Assembly: GCA_037143335.1 (NCBI GenBank)
Contig: JBAWZA010000004.1
Span: 62,001-126,000, forward strand
Direction of reading: 5' to 3'
Source: PALSA-1296 sp037143335
GTDB lineage: Bacteria > Bacteroidota > Ignavibacteria > Palsa-1295
DNA: 64,000 bases
The notes below the pieces were generated by a model. That model searched no databases. It saw only the letters and a program-made list of their open reading frames with translations, and had not been told where the DNA came from. Position numbers and translations under genes: made by a program. Shown here one piece after another: positions 26,532 to 35,422 of the stretch (position 1 is the first letter of the stretch; each line of letters opens with the position of its first letter).

Positions 26532-27211
26532 TTTAGCACTGCTTCCGGTGGCGTAAGAGATTGAATTTCAGGAACGCTCGCATCATGTGACATAAGCTGT
26601 TTGGGATTATACCAAATTGCTTTTATGCCTGCATCTATTGCACCTACCACATCGTTCATCCACGAATCACCTATCATTATTGCTTCATCAGCATTGACTG
26701 CGCCTCGCTCCAATGCAACTTCAAAGATTTTTTTATCGGGTTTTGCTACACCAACCTCTTCGCTGATTGCAAAAAAATCAATATACTGACTGAGTCCGAG
26801 ACGGTTCAGTTTATTCATCTGCTCGACTAACAAATTATTCGATACTACACCAATCTTGAAATCTTTCGAGAGTAAAGAAAGAAGTTCGTGAGAACCAGGG
26901 ACAACTCGCTCGGCTTCGTAGTATGCCTTCAGGTACCGATCACCCACCACCGTGGGATTGAGATCACTCACTCCGAACTGATCTAAGAATTTTTGCCAGC
27001 GCAAGAACCGGGCTTCTTCTAGCGTCAATTCTCCTTTAAGGAGTAATGCATGGACTTCTTCAAGGAATTCGTGACTGAGTTTGGTCAGGAGTTCGATTGG
27101 CTTATCAAGCAGAAATTCATACTCGGTTTGAATCGCAGATACGGCAGTATGCACATGATACGTATGATCATAGAGCGTGTCATCAATATCAAAGAGTATA
27201 GCTTTTATCAC
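26471..27211 (-). CDS. HAD-superfamily hydrolase (YjjG-like nucleotidase type)
   Basis: 246 residues with a GTG start. The HAD motif I 'FDIDDTLYD' (D8/D10) is followed by an alpha-helical C1 cap, motif II in 'VVSNN', motif III K in 'GVAKPDKKIF', and motif IV 'MIGDSWMNDVVGA'. This fits YjjG/phosphoglycolate-type phosphatases acting on nucleoside monophosphates or small phosphosugars in the cytosol. The C terminus extends about 20 residues beyond the domain, and that extension is what overlaps the DMT transporter gene on the other strand. It sits 9 bp downstream of the prolyl aminopeptidase gene. Confidence 0.85.
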   Translation of the reverse strand: MIKAILFDIDDTLYDHTYHVHTAVSAIQTEYEFLLDKPIELLTKLSHEFLEEVHALLLKGELTLEEARFLRWQKFLDQFGVSDLNPTVVGDRYLKAYYEAERVVPGSHELLSLLSKDFKIGVVSNNLLVEQMNKLNRLGLSQYIDFFAISEEVGVAKPDKKIFEVALERGAVNADEAIMIGDSWMNDVVGAIDAGIKAIWYNPKQLMSHDASVPEIQSLTPPEAVLNYIRNESPTPVTTSTEPARL

Positions 27212-27220
27212 TTCGTGAGC

Positions 27221-28150
27221 TTAGACTCTATATTTATTTGTTGCTTCAGTCAAAGCAGCTGCTATCTCTTCTTCAAATTGAGAATGTCCTGATCGCGGAC
27301 AGAAGATTAATTCAGCCTCAGGAAGTACTAACTTTAGCTCGTAGGCATTTCGAGGTGCGCAGACGACATCGTATCTGCCGTGTACGATTGTTGTAGGGAT
27401 ATGTCGGATGAGATGCGCATCGCGAAGAAGTTGTCCTTCATCAAGGAAACATCTGTTGAGAATATAGTGACACTCTATCCGAGCGAAGTTAATTGCGAAT
27501 TGATCACCTTCAGGAATTGCTCCGGCAACTAACTTTACAATTGACCACTCCCAATTACTCCATTTTTTCGCCGCGGCAAGTTCTATTGCTGAGTCTCCAC
27601 AATTCAGAACTTTGGTGTATGCTTGGGGATATGATTCACCTCGTTCTAATTCCACACCGCTGCAAAAATCTGCCCATTGTTCGGGAAATAATTCGCTTGC
27701 ACCATATTTATAGAGCCATTCATTATCCGCATCATTTGAAAGGAATACTCCACGAAGAATGAGCTGAGTGACGGTCGTCGGGTATTTCTGAGAGTAACTA
27801 AGCGCTAACGTCGAACCCCATGAACCTCCGAAGACAAGCCACTTGCCAATCCCCAGGTGTTTTCTCAGTTTCTCTATATCTTCAACAATGTCCCACGTTG
27901 TGTTGCCATCTAACACTGCTAACGGCGAGCTTCTGCCGCAGCCTCGCTGATCAAACAAGATTATTCGGTAATGGGCGGGATCAAAAAATCTACGCATATC
28001 AGGCGAGCACCCTGCCCCAGGTCCGCCGTGTAGTACTACTGCTGGTTGTCCGTTTGGATTGCCAACCTCTTCATAGTAGAGTGTGTGAATATCGGAGACC
28101 TTCAACATACCGTGATTGTATGGCTCAATGGTTGGGTAGAGTTGTGTCAT
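27221..28150 (-). CDS. pip: Prolyl aminopeptidase
   Basis: 309 residues, an alpha/beta hydrolase of family S33. It removes N-terminal proline from peptides in the cytosol. Seen: oxyanion loop 'HGGPGAGCSP' (41-50), 'FDQRGCGRS' (66-74), nucleophile elbow 'GGSWGS' with S110, acid in 'HGRYDVVCAP', and catalytic His in 'SGHSQFEEEI'. The cap helices match Pip of the Neisseria/Xanthomonas type. Together with peptide permeases and the TPP-II-like protease in this window it fits peptide use. Confidence 0.95.
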   Translation of the reverse strand: MTQLYPTIEPYNHGMLKVSDIHTLYYEEVGNPNGQPAVVLHGGPGAGCSPDMRRFFDPAHYRIILFDQRGCGRSSPLAVLDGNTTWDIVEDIEKLRKHLGIGKWLVFGGSWGSTLALSYSQKYPTTVTQLILRGVFLSNDADNEWLYKYGASELFPEQWADFCSGVELERGESYPQAYTKVLNCGDSAIELAAAKKWSNWEWSIVKLVAGAIPEGDQFAINFARIECHYILNRCFLDEGQLLRDAHLIRHIPTTIVHGRYDVVCAPRNAYELKLVLPEAELIFCPRSGHSQFEEEIAAALTEATNKYRV

Positions 28151-28179
28151 TATTTTGGTGATTCAAATAGTACTGTTGA

Positions 28180-28197
28180 TTGTTAGTGTTCTAACAA
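28180..28197 (+). promoter_or_regulatory. Perfect hairpin one base before the E1-alpha start codon
   Basis: TTGTTAG (28180-28186), loop TGTT, CTAACAA (28191-28197); the ATG starts at 28199. The element lies in the 48-bp gap between divergent pip and the E1-alpha gene, so it could be an operator or a translation-inhibiting hairpin. Confidence 0.35.
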
Positions 28198-28198
28198 C

Positions 28199-29167
28199 AT
28201 GAATAGCGAGCAATTATTATTTGCCTATAAGAACATGCTTTTGGCGCGGGAGTTCGACCATGCGCTCATAAATCTCTATCGTCAATCAAAAATAGTGGGC
28301 GGCGTCTATGCACAGATCGGCAATGAAGCATCAAGCGTCGGTACTGCGATGGCACTTGGAGACGGTGATATCATCTTTCCGATGCACCGCGATAACGGTG
28401 CACACTTTGTTCGAGGGATGAGTGCACGGGAGATGGCAATAAATTTTCTTTTTCGCGAAGGCTCAATGACTCGTGGTACTGATGGCACTGGTCACTTTGC
28501 GAATGTGGAGAAAGGTATTTATGGGAATGTGTCGCACTTGGGTGCTATGGCTCCGGTCGCAGTCGGTGCAGCACTTGCGCAGAAAATGTCTAAGACTGGC
28601 AAAGTCGTGATGAACTACATCGGCGACGGCGGAGCCTCGGTCGGCGAAGTTCACGAAGCGTTGATGATGGCTTCGACGCTCGTAGTTCCATTCATACTAA
28701 TCATCGAAAATAATCAGTACGCCTACTCTACACCCGTTGCGAAGCAATCACATAATCCGAAATTCTCAGATCGCGCTATAGGTTACGGCATACCAGGTAC
28801 AACGGTTGATGGAACAGATATTGAGGCGGTCTACGAGGCAACACGCACTGCCGTAGAGCTTGCACGAAGTGGAGGCGGTTCTTCGATCATCGAGACAGTT
28901 ACAATGCGGATGCGTGGTCATGCCGAGCATGATGACTTTTCTTATGTGCCGAAAAAATTACTTGCCGAGTGGGAAAAGAAAGACCCAATTACCAAGATTG
29001 AGAGCAAATTAGAATTTGTTCAAGTTAGTATCAGTAATCTTCAGAAAATAAAATCCGAAGTAGCGACTGAAATATCGGACGCTGTTGCTTATGCTGGGAC
29101 ACTCTCTGCTCCCGATATAAAGGAGGCGCGTCGAGGGGTTTATGTTAGCTCTTCAGAATCTCCTTAG
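28199..29167 (+). CDS. Thiamine-pyrophosphate-dependent dehydrogenase E1 alpha subunit
   Basis: 322 residues. The ThDP motif 'GDGGASVGEVHEALMMAS' through 'NNQYAYS' is present, preceded by 'HRDNGAHFVRG' and 'GTDGTGHF', all E1-alpha features of the pyruvate/branched-chain 2-oxoacid dehydrogenase or acetoin dehydrogenase complexes. The length and the R-x-R-G-H-x-E-H-D phosphorylation-loop-like segment ('RMRGHAEHDD') are normal. No E1-beta, E2 or E3 gene adjoins, so its partner subunits must be elsewhere. The substrate is unresolved between pyruvate, acetoin and branched-chain oxoacids. The last 23 bp overlap the convergent PfkB gene. Confidence 0.88.
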   Translation: MNSEQLLFAYKNMLLAREFDHALINLYRQSKIVGGVYAQIGNEASSVGTAMALGDGDIIFPMHRDNGAHFVRGMSAREMAINFLFREGSMTRGTDGTGHFANVEKGIYGNVSHLGAMAPVAVGAALAQKMSKTGKVVMNYIGDGGASVGEVHEALMMASTLVVPFILIIENNQYAYSTPVAKQSHNPKFSDRAIGYGIPGTTVDGTDIEAVYEATRTAVELARSGGGSSIIETVTMRMRGHAEHDDFSYVPKKLLAEWEKKDPITKIESKLEFVQVSISNLQKIKSEVATEISDAVAYAGTLSAPDIKEARRGVYVSSSESP

Positions 29168-30101
29168 ACATCGGCGCAACCAGAATTTCTTCCAAACTTC
29201 CCAACTCCGCATTCCATCCAGCCCAGGTCTCAGCATGATAGAGAGCTTCCTCTTCCGAGCTTCCCAAGGATTTCGTAAGCGTGTAGAGCGCACCAAAGAC
29301 ATCACCTGAACCGGTGGTATTTATAATAGAGCGTTCTTGAGGTGCTTTATTCCATATTTTTTCGGTTGAGAAATCGAATAATGTTGCACCTCGCTCTGCG
29401 CGTGTTATGACGGCTGTTCTTGGTGAGCCATCTTTTTTTGAGATGCTTCGAATTTCAGCGAGTAGATTTTTTTCGGTAGCGATTTCCGGTAACCCAAAAG
29501 AGTCAGCCTCCAATTCATTCATTTGAACGGAGTCCACATGCTTTACCCACTCTCGCCAATGCCTCACTCCAGATATTATTCTTGGAGAGAGCGGATCAGT
29601 TGAAAGTTCTCCCAAAATCAGTGCATGAACATCGAGATGGATATATGCCTTCGTCTGCGACCGAATCCATTTCAGAGTGTCGAGTGAAATATCAAAACCT
29701 GAAATCATATTGATAAATATTCCATCGAGTGAAGGCAGGTCAACCCACGACAGCTCTTCTGGTGTCATAGGTGGAAGTATGGCAGGGCAGTGCTCTGTGC
29801 GGGTGGCGGCATCGGAGTAAACGAGTCTGACTCGATTCGTAAGTGCATCGGTCGGAAATAATTTCGAGAGGTTCTTAAAATGAGGAAGTACCGACATGAG
29901 CGGAGATATAGTCTCTCTGTCGGGAGTCGAAAACCATGTGAGTGGTAAAAACTCGACATCGAGTCTTCCTTCCTGAACGGCACGTTCCATCGCAGCATAG
30001 GTATAAAGTATGCCACCTAATGACTGCGAAACGATGTCTCCTTCTGGAGATACGATCTCGTCAATGCAGGGTTGTCCAATGATTCCAATACGCTTTGGCA
30101 T
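29145..30101 (-). CDS. PfkB-family carbohydrate/nucleoside kinase
   Basis: 318 residues from the ATG at 30099-30101; a longer frame from 30116 would add five residues. The ribokinase-fold signature 'NTTGSGDVFGALYTL' near the C terminus carries the anion hole and catalytic Asp. The N terminus starts 'RIGIIGQPCIDEIV' and contains 'SLGGILYTYAAME'. A middle segment ('QMNELEADSFGLPE') follows the PfkB pattern. The substrate sugar cannot be told. It is divergent from arsC. Confidence 0.85.
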   Translation of the reverse strand: MPKRIGIIGQPCIDEIVSPEGDIVSQSLGGILYTYAAMERAVQEGRLDVEFLPLTWFSTPDRETISPLMSVLPHFKNLSKLFPTDALTNRVRLVYSDAATRTEHCPAILPPMTPEELSWVDLPSLDGIFINMISGFDISLDTLKWIRSQTKAYIHLDVHALILGELSTDPLSPRIISGVRHWREWVKHVDSVQMNELEADSFGLPEIATEKNLLAEIRSISKKDGSPRTAVITRAERGATLFDFSTEKIWNKAPQERSIINTTGSGDVFGALYTLTKSLGSSEEEALYHAETWAGWNAELGSLEEILVAPMSKEILKS

Positions 30102-30186
30102 TCCACGAAGATACAAAAAAAAATTAACACAAATTTAACATTGGAGCGAAACCTAACCTTAACTCATTGGATTATATAGGTTCTCT

Positions 30187-30666
30187 ATGGAAAATAAAAA
30201 ACGAATACTTTTTCTCTGCACGGGAAATTCAGCACGCAGCCAGATGGCTGAAGCACTCATGAATCGTCTCGGTGGCGATGAGTTTGTTGCATTCAGCGCA
30301 GGTTCAAACCCACAAGCCGCTGTTCACCCTCTCGCAATTAAGACCATGCACGACATGGGAATTGATATATCACAAAACTCCACTAAGTCCATGGACAAGT
30401 TCCTCCATGAACCGTGGGATGTAATAATCACGGTTTGTGATAACGCTCGTGAAGCTTGCCCAATTTTCCCTGGACAAGTAGCCGGTGCTCACTGGGGGTT
30501 CGATGATCCTGCCGCGTTTGAAGGAGATGATGATGAGAAAGAAGAAATGTTTGTCAATACTGCTGTAGGTCTTGAACAGCGAATCCGTCTTTTCCTTGCA
30601 CTCCCTCACGGTGAGCTTGCGCATCACGAGTATGTACAAGCCCTTCAGGAAATAGGCAAAAGCTAA
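30187..30666 (+). CDS. arsC: Thioredoxin-linked arsenate reductase
   Basis: 159 residues, low-molecular-weight-phosphatase fold. The P-loop 'CTGNSARS' holds nucleophile C11. The redox relay cysteines C84 ('TVCDNA') and C91 ('EACPIF') are both present at the spacing of the three-cysteine S. aureus type ArsC. It reduces arsenate to arsenite with thioredoxin. The N-terminal 'KKRILFL' and 'DDPA' acid loop fit. It is followed one base after its stop by an aquaporin gene; no arsR or arsB is near. Confidence 0.92.
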   Translation: MENKKRILFLCTGNSARSQMAEALMNRLGGDEFVAFSAGSNPQAAVHPLAIKTMHDMGIDISQNSTKSMDKFLHEPWDVIITVCDNAREACPIFPGQVAGAHWGFDDPAAFEGDDDEKEEMFVNTAVGLEQRIRLFLALPHGELAHHEYVQALQEIGKS

Positions 30667-30667
30667 G

Positions 30668-31318
30668 TTGAAGAAGCATCTTTTAGCGGAATTTATTGGG
30701 ACTTTTATTATCGTTTTCGTCGGTACAGGAGCTATGGTTTTGGATGAAGTAGCCTCGGGGTCACTTACGCACCTTGGCTTCTGTATCGTATGGGGAATCG
30801 CTGTCGCAGGAGCAATTATCTCAGCTGGAAAAATTCACGAGAGTCATTATAACCCAGCTGTTACACTCGCACTTGTCTTTGCTGGAAAATTTTCGCGGGA
30901 AAAATCCTTAGAACACATTGGCGCACAAATTGCTGGAGCTGTAACCGCAAGCATAATACTCCATTTTGTTTTTCCATTGAATCACACACTTGGCGCAACG
31001 CTGCCGACAGTAAGTGCTTGGGGAGCGGCAGGGATTGAAGTGGTTATTTCATTCTTGCTGATGGCAGCAATTGCATTTACCGAGATTGTAGGATCAAAAT
31101 GGAAAAATTTCCCCGCCATCGTGATAGGAATTGCGGTAATGCTCTTGGCATATTTCGCAGGACCACTTACCGGCGCTTCCATGAATCCTGCACGATCAAT
31201 TGGACCGGCGATCATTAGCGGTCATACTGAAAATCTGTGGCTTTACCTTATCGCACCGGTTGTCGGAATGATACTGGCTGTTCCACTCTACCGGTTCGTA
31301 AAACCTCCAACTAACTAA
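30668..31318 (+). CDS. Aquaporin/MIP-family channel (AqpS-like, arsenite-associated)
   Basis: 216 residues, TTG start one base after the arsC stop, so translation is likely coupled. Six helices plus two half-helices carrying 'NPA' at 62-64 ('SHYNPAVTLAL') and 173-175 ('SMNPARSIGP'), both intact. Pairing of arsC with a MIP channel is known from Sinorhizobium meliloti, where AqpS lets arsenite made by ArsC leave the cell. The genomic arrangement here suggests the same job. Water or glycerol transport unrelated to arsenic is the alternative. Confidence 0.9.
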   Translation: MKKHLLAEFIGTFIIVFVGTGAMVLDEVASGSLTHLGFCIVWGIAVAGAIISAGKIHESHYNPAVTLALVFAGKFSREKSLEHIGAQIAGAVTASIILHFVFPLNHTLGATLPTVSAWGAAGIEVVISFLLMAAIAFTEIVGSKWKNFPAIVIGIAVMLLAYFAGPLTGASMNPARSIGPAIISGHTENLWLYLIAPVVGMILAVPLYRFVKPPTN

Positions 31319-31323
31319 ATCAT

Positions 31324-31351
31324 TCATACGGTTGTTTCAAAGACTGTATGA
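31324..31351 (+). promoter_or_regulatory. Inverted repeat that pairs with the AtuA-gene start codon
   Basis: TCATACGGT (31324-31332) can pair with ACTGTATGA (31343-31351) over 9 bp with one G-U pair and a 10-nt loop. The ATG (31348-31350) lies in the 3' arm, so in the mRNA the start codon would be sequestered. It could equally be a DNA operator; no U-tract for a terminator. Confidence 0.35.
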
Positions 31352-32727
31352 AAAATAAAATCCGAATAGCCTCTGGACAAGGCTTCTGGGGTGACTTACC
31401 GAGTGCTCCGATCGACCAAGTTCGTAGAGCAAGTAAAGAATCACCACTTGATTATATGATGATGGACTACCTCGCTGAGGTGACGATGTCCATAATGCAA
31501 AAGCAAAAACTACGCGATCCGAACGCTGGCTATGCGAAAGATTTGGTTGATGTGATAGATGCGATTCTTCCTGATCTAGTATCGAAAAATATCAAGGTTA
31601 TTACCAATGGCGGTGGAGTTAATCCTGAAGCATGTCGTGATGCTATTTTTGCTGTGGCTCGTAAGCGTGGAATTCCGATCAAGGTCGGAGTTGTCCTTGG
31701 CGATAATATATTAGATACTCTCGACTCAGTCACTGGAGCGGGTCATCCTCTCAGAAATATGGAAACAGGCGAGTCGCTCAAAGGTGTACGTTCACGCGTC
31801 TTGAGTGCCAATGTCTATTTCGGTGCAATGCCAATTGTCGAGGCACTCAGGCAAGGCGCACAGATTGTAATCACTGGTAGAACGACTGATACTGGCCTCA
31901 CGCTCGCTCCGATGATCTATGAATTCGGTTGGGATGAAAACGATTGGGATAAATTAGCAAGCGGTACAGTCGCTGGTCACATCCTGGAGTGCGGCGCACA
32001 AAGCTCGGGCGGTAATTTCTCTGCTGATTGGAAGAAAGTAAAAGATTTTGTGAATATTGGATTTCCGATTGCTGAAGCTTATCCCAACGGAGAATTTATT
32101 ATTACGAAACACCCGAAGACTGGTGGACTAGTGAATCGTCAGACTGTTGCAGAACAATTGCTCTATGAGATCGGAGACCCCAAGGAATATATCACTCCCG
32201 ATTGCGTAGCAGATTTTACGTCTATTCATCTCGAAGAGCTTGGCAAAGACAAAGTAAAAGTTTTTGGGATTACAGGAAGGCCAGCAACGGAATTTTATAA
32301 AGTCTCGATGTCCTATAACGATGGCTACTCCGCACAAGGCACGTTGACCTATACGTGGCCCGATGCAATGGAGAAAGCGAAACTCTCTGACAAGATTCTT
32401 CGCGGACGATTAAAGCAAGCAGGATGCACCTATGATGAATTCCGAACAGAATTTCTTGGAGTTGATAGTTGTCATGGCGCATTGACAAATGTTGATTATA
32501 ATAAGGTTGAAGAAGTAGTAGTGAAGTTTGGTGTACGCGGACAAGATAAAAAGTCAATCGTCGAATTCGGCAAGAATCTCGCACCCCTTATCCTAACAGG
32601 CCCGCCAAGCGTAACCGGTTTTGCTGGTGGCAGACCGAAACCCAGTGATGTAGTTGCATACTGGCCGGCTTTACTCAAAAAGACAGCAGTTACACCAAGA
32701 GTTATCGTAGAGGAGGTTCGGAAATGA
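31348..32727 (+). CDS. AtuA-family (DUF1446) protein, N-terminal part of a split AtuA
   Basis: 459 residues. The AtuA family is named after a protein of acyclic terpene (citronellol/geraniol) degradation in Pseudomonas but is widely found without that pathway, and its reaction is unknown. Seen: 'IASGQGFWGD' at the N terminus, 'DYLAEVTMSI', 'NGGGVNPEACRDAI', 'GRTTDTGLTLAP' and 'ECGAQSSGGNF', the conserved Gly/Asn-rich blocks of the family. In many genomes a ferredoxin-fold C-terminal domain is fused; here it is a separate gene overlapping by ATGA at 32724-32727. The product is cytosolic by appearance. Confidence 0.85.
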   Translation: MKNKIRIASGQGFWGDLPSAPIDQVRRASKESPLDYMMMDYLAEVTMSIMQKQKLRDPNAGYAKDLVDVIDAILPDLVSKNIKVITNGGGVNPEACRDAIFAVARKRGIPIKVGVVLGDNILDTLDSVTGAGHPLRNMETGESLKGVRSRVLSANVYFGAMPIVEALRQGAQIVITGRTTDTGLTLAPMIYEFGWDENDWDKLASGTVAGHILECGAQSSGGNFSADWKKVKDFVNIGFPIAEAYPNGEFIITKHPKTGGLVNRQTVAEQLLYEIGDPKEYITPDCVADFTSIHLEELGKDKVKVFGITGRPATEFYKVSMSYNDGYSAQGTLTYTWPDAMEKAKLSDKILRGRLKQAGCTYDEFRTEFLGVDSCHGALTNVDYNKVEEVVVKFGVRGQDKKSIVEFGKNLAPLILTGPPSVTGFAGGRPKPSDVVAYWPALLKKTAVTPRVIVEEVRK

Positions 32728-33089
32728 GAATCCAATTATTAGAAATATGCCATGCGCGTTCCGGCGACAAGGGTGACGCGGCGAATGTGGGATTGATAGC
32801 TCGTGAGAAAAAATTCTATACACTGATTAAATCCAAGGTCACCGCCTCTGTTGTAAAAAAACATTTCAAGGGTATTTGTAACGGCAAGGTAGAGCGATTT
32901 GAATTGCCGAACTTATGGGCGCTGAATTTCTTATTGCACAATACCCTCGGGGGAGGCGGTACAGTCAGTCTGAAGCAAGATGCGCAAGGAAAAACATTGG
33001 CAGCAGCTTTGCTGAGATTGGAAATAGATGTCCCTCCCGCACTTCTCAAGAAAACGACAAATAAGCTCGCGCCAAAGAAGAAAAAATGA
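32724..33089 (+). CDS. AtuA-related ferredoxin-like small subunit
   Basis: 121 residues. The conserved start 'ICHARSGDKGDAANVGLIAR' and the 'LGGGGTVSLKQDAQGK' segment match the C-terminal ferredoxin-fold domain normally attached to AtuA/DUF1446 proteins. It overlaps the preceding gene by 4 bp and the following lipoprotein by 4 bp (ATGA at 33086-33089), so the three are translationally coupled. The C terminus ends in a Lys-rich tail. There are no cysteine clusters, so it is not a real iron-sulfur ferredoxin. Confidence 0.8.
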   Translation: MRIQLLEICHARSGDKGDAANVGLIAREKKFYTLIKSKVTASVVKKHFKGICNGKVERFELPNLWALNFLLHNTLGGGGTVSLKQDAQGKTLAAALLRLEIDVPPALLKKTTNKLAPKKKK

Positions 33090-34018
33090 GCGGCACCGGG
33101 AATAAAAATATTCTATTCTTTTTCATCGGCTTGTTTCTTCTCACATCGTGTAAGAAGGATCAACCTACCGATCCTAACAAGGATTCCGATAAGATCGGAT
33201 TGCGGTTCACTCTAACGGCGTCTGGATTGCGTTACCTACGAATAGGGGAGCATTATGTGCTATGGGCAAAGGCTCGTAGCGACACAAGTTGGACCCGGAT
33301 TTCTCAACTCGACACACTAGGATTCAATTCACAGAACGAAGCAGTTGCGGTTGGTTTGTTTGATTCGAAGCTCTCGCTTGATAGTATCACCGATGCACTG
33401 TTGACAATTCAACCTCCCAATTCATCAACGCCATCATTCGATTTTCCAATTGCTGAGGCGCATCATTTTATCTACGATTCAGCTGTACTCCGCTCTACAG
33501 CTTCGCTAACTTCTGTCGCACTGTTAGGTGATTATACAGCAACGCAAGGAAATGTGGTATATACATCAACGAGGTCTGACTCATTGGCATATACACACGA
33601 ATTTTATTTAATGAACTACTCGGTAGGATCACAAACGCAATCAGTTGTTTCATTGCCTCTTCCTCCGAAAGGGTGGCAATATGGTTTGTGGGTACAGGAT
33701 TCAAATTTTGTCCCTCACCAAAAATTCTTCTACGGCCTCTTCTCAAAGGCAATTGGGCATGATAGTGATAGCACGAATGATGCCTATTCATTTCCAGGTG
33801 GATGGAAAGCTCCGAACCTCGCATCGGCGAGTGGTAGTATTATCGTGACACTTGAACCAAATTTTTATGGTGATAGCTTGAAATTCAATAGCCCATCTCC
33901 GTTTACGATATTGAGTTTGAACCGTACGAAATTTTTGGAGAAAAACAAATCTTATCGGATGGAAAATGTGGCAGGACAGGGTTTGCCGAATGGGACGTTA
34001 ATCTTCCGAAAATATTAG
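33086..34018 (+). CDS. Lipoprotein of unknown function
   Basis: 310 residues. The signal sequence ends in a good lipobox ('LLTSC' followed by KKDQPTDP), so it is a lipidated periplasmic or outer-membrane protein. The mature part is beta-rich with many Ser/Thr/Asp and no recognised domain. Its start overlaps the AtuA-related gene as ATGA, which ties it to that operon although the others look cytosolic. The last 4 bp overlap the convergent aspartokinase stop. No function is proposed. Confidence 0.75.
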   Translation: MSGTGNKNILFFFIGLFLLTSCKKDQPTDPNKDSDKIGLRFTLTASGLRYLRIGEHYVLWAKARSDTSWTRISQLDTLGFNSQNEAVAVGLFDSKLSLDSITDALLTIQPPNSSTPSFDFPIAEAHHFIYDSAVLRSTASLTSVALLGDYTATQGNVVYTSTRSDSLAYTHEFYLMNYSVGSQTQSVVSLPLPPKGWQYGLWVQDSNFVPHQKFFYGLFSKAIGHDSDSTNDAYSFPGGWKAPNLASASGSIIVTLEPNFYGDSLKFNSPSPFTILSLNRTKFLEKNKSYRMENVAGQGLPNGTLIFRKY

Positions 34019-35385
34019 AAGAACTCGGCATGTATCGCCCGCACTGCGACGGTCGTCTCATCTTCAGGCACAACGACAGTAATCGCATTCTTAGATCCTC
34101 CGTATGAGATCATCTCGCAATTGATATTCTTGAGAGCTGCGAAAAGTCTTGAGGAGATACCTGACTCGGCTTCCAAACCTTGCCCCACCAATGTAATCAA
34201 CGAGCGGTTCGGAAAAAATTGCAATGATGCAACGCTATCAATGCCTTGATGCAATTCGGAATATTTGTCCGTTAACTCTAATGCGAAGAGAGCATCATCA
34301 AAAGAAATACTAGTAGCTAACGGAATAATCTTGTTTGTTTCGAGTGCATCGAATATCGCTCCGAGCGTTGAAGATTGGGGTACCATTCCGTTTGCCGTCG
34401 TGCGAGCCAGAATTATTTTTCGTTTGATTGCAATTCCTGAAAGACTCATCCCCGAATCCATTTTCGTAACGATTGTCGTGCCGCGCCTATTTGGTTCGTG
34501 CGATGAAAGTACCTTGACTGGAATTCCTGCCTCCACAGCAGGCCCGATTGTCTCAGGATGAAGTACCTTCGCCCCGAAATATGCCATCGTACTTGCGTCT
34601 TCGAAAGACATTTTTGGCTGAGCGTATGCCTTCGGTACCACCCTCGGATCGCAAGTATAAATCCCCGCGACGTCAGTCCAAATTTGAATTTCTTTCGCAC
34701 CGAGTGCAATGCCCATTATGGTTGCAGAAAAATCAGAACCGCCTCTGCCGATTGTTGTTGTCTCGCCACTTTTTGTTGAGCCGATGAATCCTTGCGTCAC
34801 CCCAACAGCTCCGCCACCGATTCGCTTAGCAATGAGCTTCATATTTTTGGTAATCTCATTGATTTGAGGACGCGCGCAGGTGAACCCAGAATCAGTCAAG
34901 AAAAATTCGCGGGCATCAAGCAGATGAACAGTACTTTGCTGGCCGAGTTCTTCCTTCAAGGCTTGAGAAAAAATAATTGTTGAGGCTCGTTCACCAGCAG
35001 AGAGTAACTTATCCTTCATCTTCGGAGTAAGTTCGCCCAATAACTCCACTCCTCGCACAAGTGTTCGAAGCTCGCGCCAAATAAATCTGAGCGAGAGCGA
35101 TGCTTCCTGCTCACTTCGTAAACTCAGATGCAGATCATGCAAGATGCCGAAGTGACGATTATCGAGATCGGAGATAGCTTTATGAGCCAGGTCAATTTTT
35201 CCTAGAAGCGAGAGGTCGCCGATGCGAATCAGGTCATTCGTGACACCTGCACATGCCGAGAGTACAACGAGCGGACGAACACCACGCTTCATCCCATGTC
35301 GTTTGACGATGGCGATTGCGCGTGTCATAGCTTCGGCATCTTGAACCGAAGTCCCACCAAATTTTTGTACGACTATCTTAGACAA
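34015..35385 (-). CDS. lysC: Aspartate kinase
   Basis: 456 residues, a monofunctional aspartokinase starting with TTG at 35385. It makes aspartyl phosphate from aspartate and ATP, the entry to lysine, threonine and methionine synthesis. Seen: 'VQKFGGTSV' with K8, 'LLSAGERASTIIFS', 'TTTIGRGGSDFSATIMG' and 'EIQIWTDVAGIYTCDPRVVPKA'. Two C-terminal ACT-like regulatory domains follow ('LARTTANGMVP' and 'LITLVGQGLEAESGI'), so feedback inhibition is likely. Confidence 0.94.
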   Translation of the reverse strand: MSKIVVQKFGGTSVQDAEAMTRAIAIVKRHGMKRGVRPLVVLSACAGVTNDLIRIGDLSLLGKIDLAHKAISDLDNRHFGILHDLHLSLRSEQEASLSLRFIWRELRTLVRGVELLGELTPKMKDKLLSAGERASTIIFSQALKEELGQQSTVHLLDAREFFLTDSGFTCARPQINEITKNMKLIAKRIGGGAVGVTQGFIGSTKSGETTTIGRGGSDFSATIMGIALGAKEIQIWTDVAGIYTCDPRVVPKAYAQPKMSFEDASTMAYFGAKVLHPETIGPAVEAGIPVKVLSSHEPNRRGTTIVTKMDSGMSLSGIAIKRKIILARTTANGMVPQSSTLGAIFDALETNKIIPLATSISFDDALFALELTDKYSELHQGIDSVASLQFFPNRSLITLVGQGLEAESGISSRLFAALKNINCEMISYGGSKNAITVVVPEDETTVAVRAIHAEFF

Positions 35386-35422
35386 GAATCAGTTTGGAAA
35401 CATCACGAAACTCGTGATGGAA

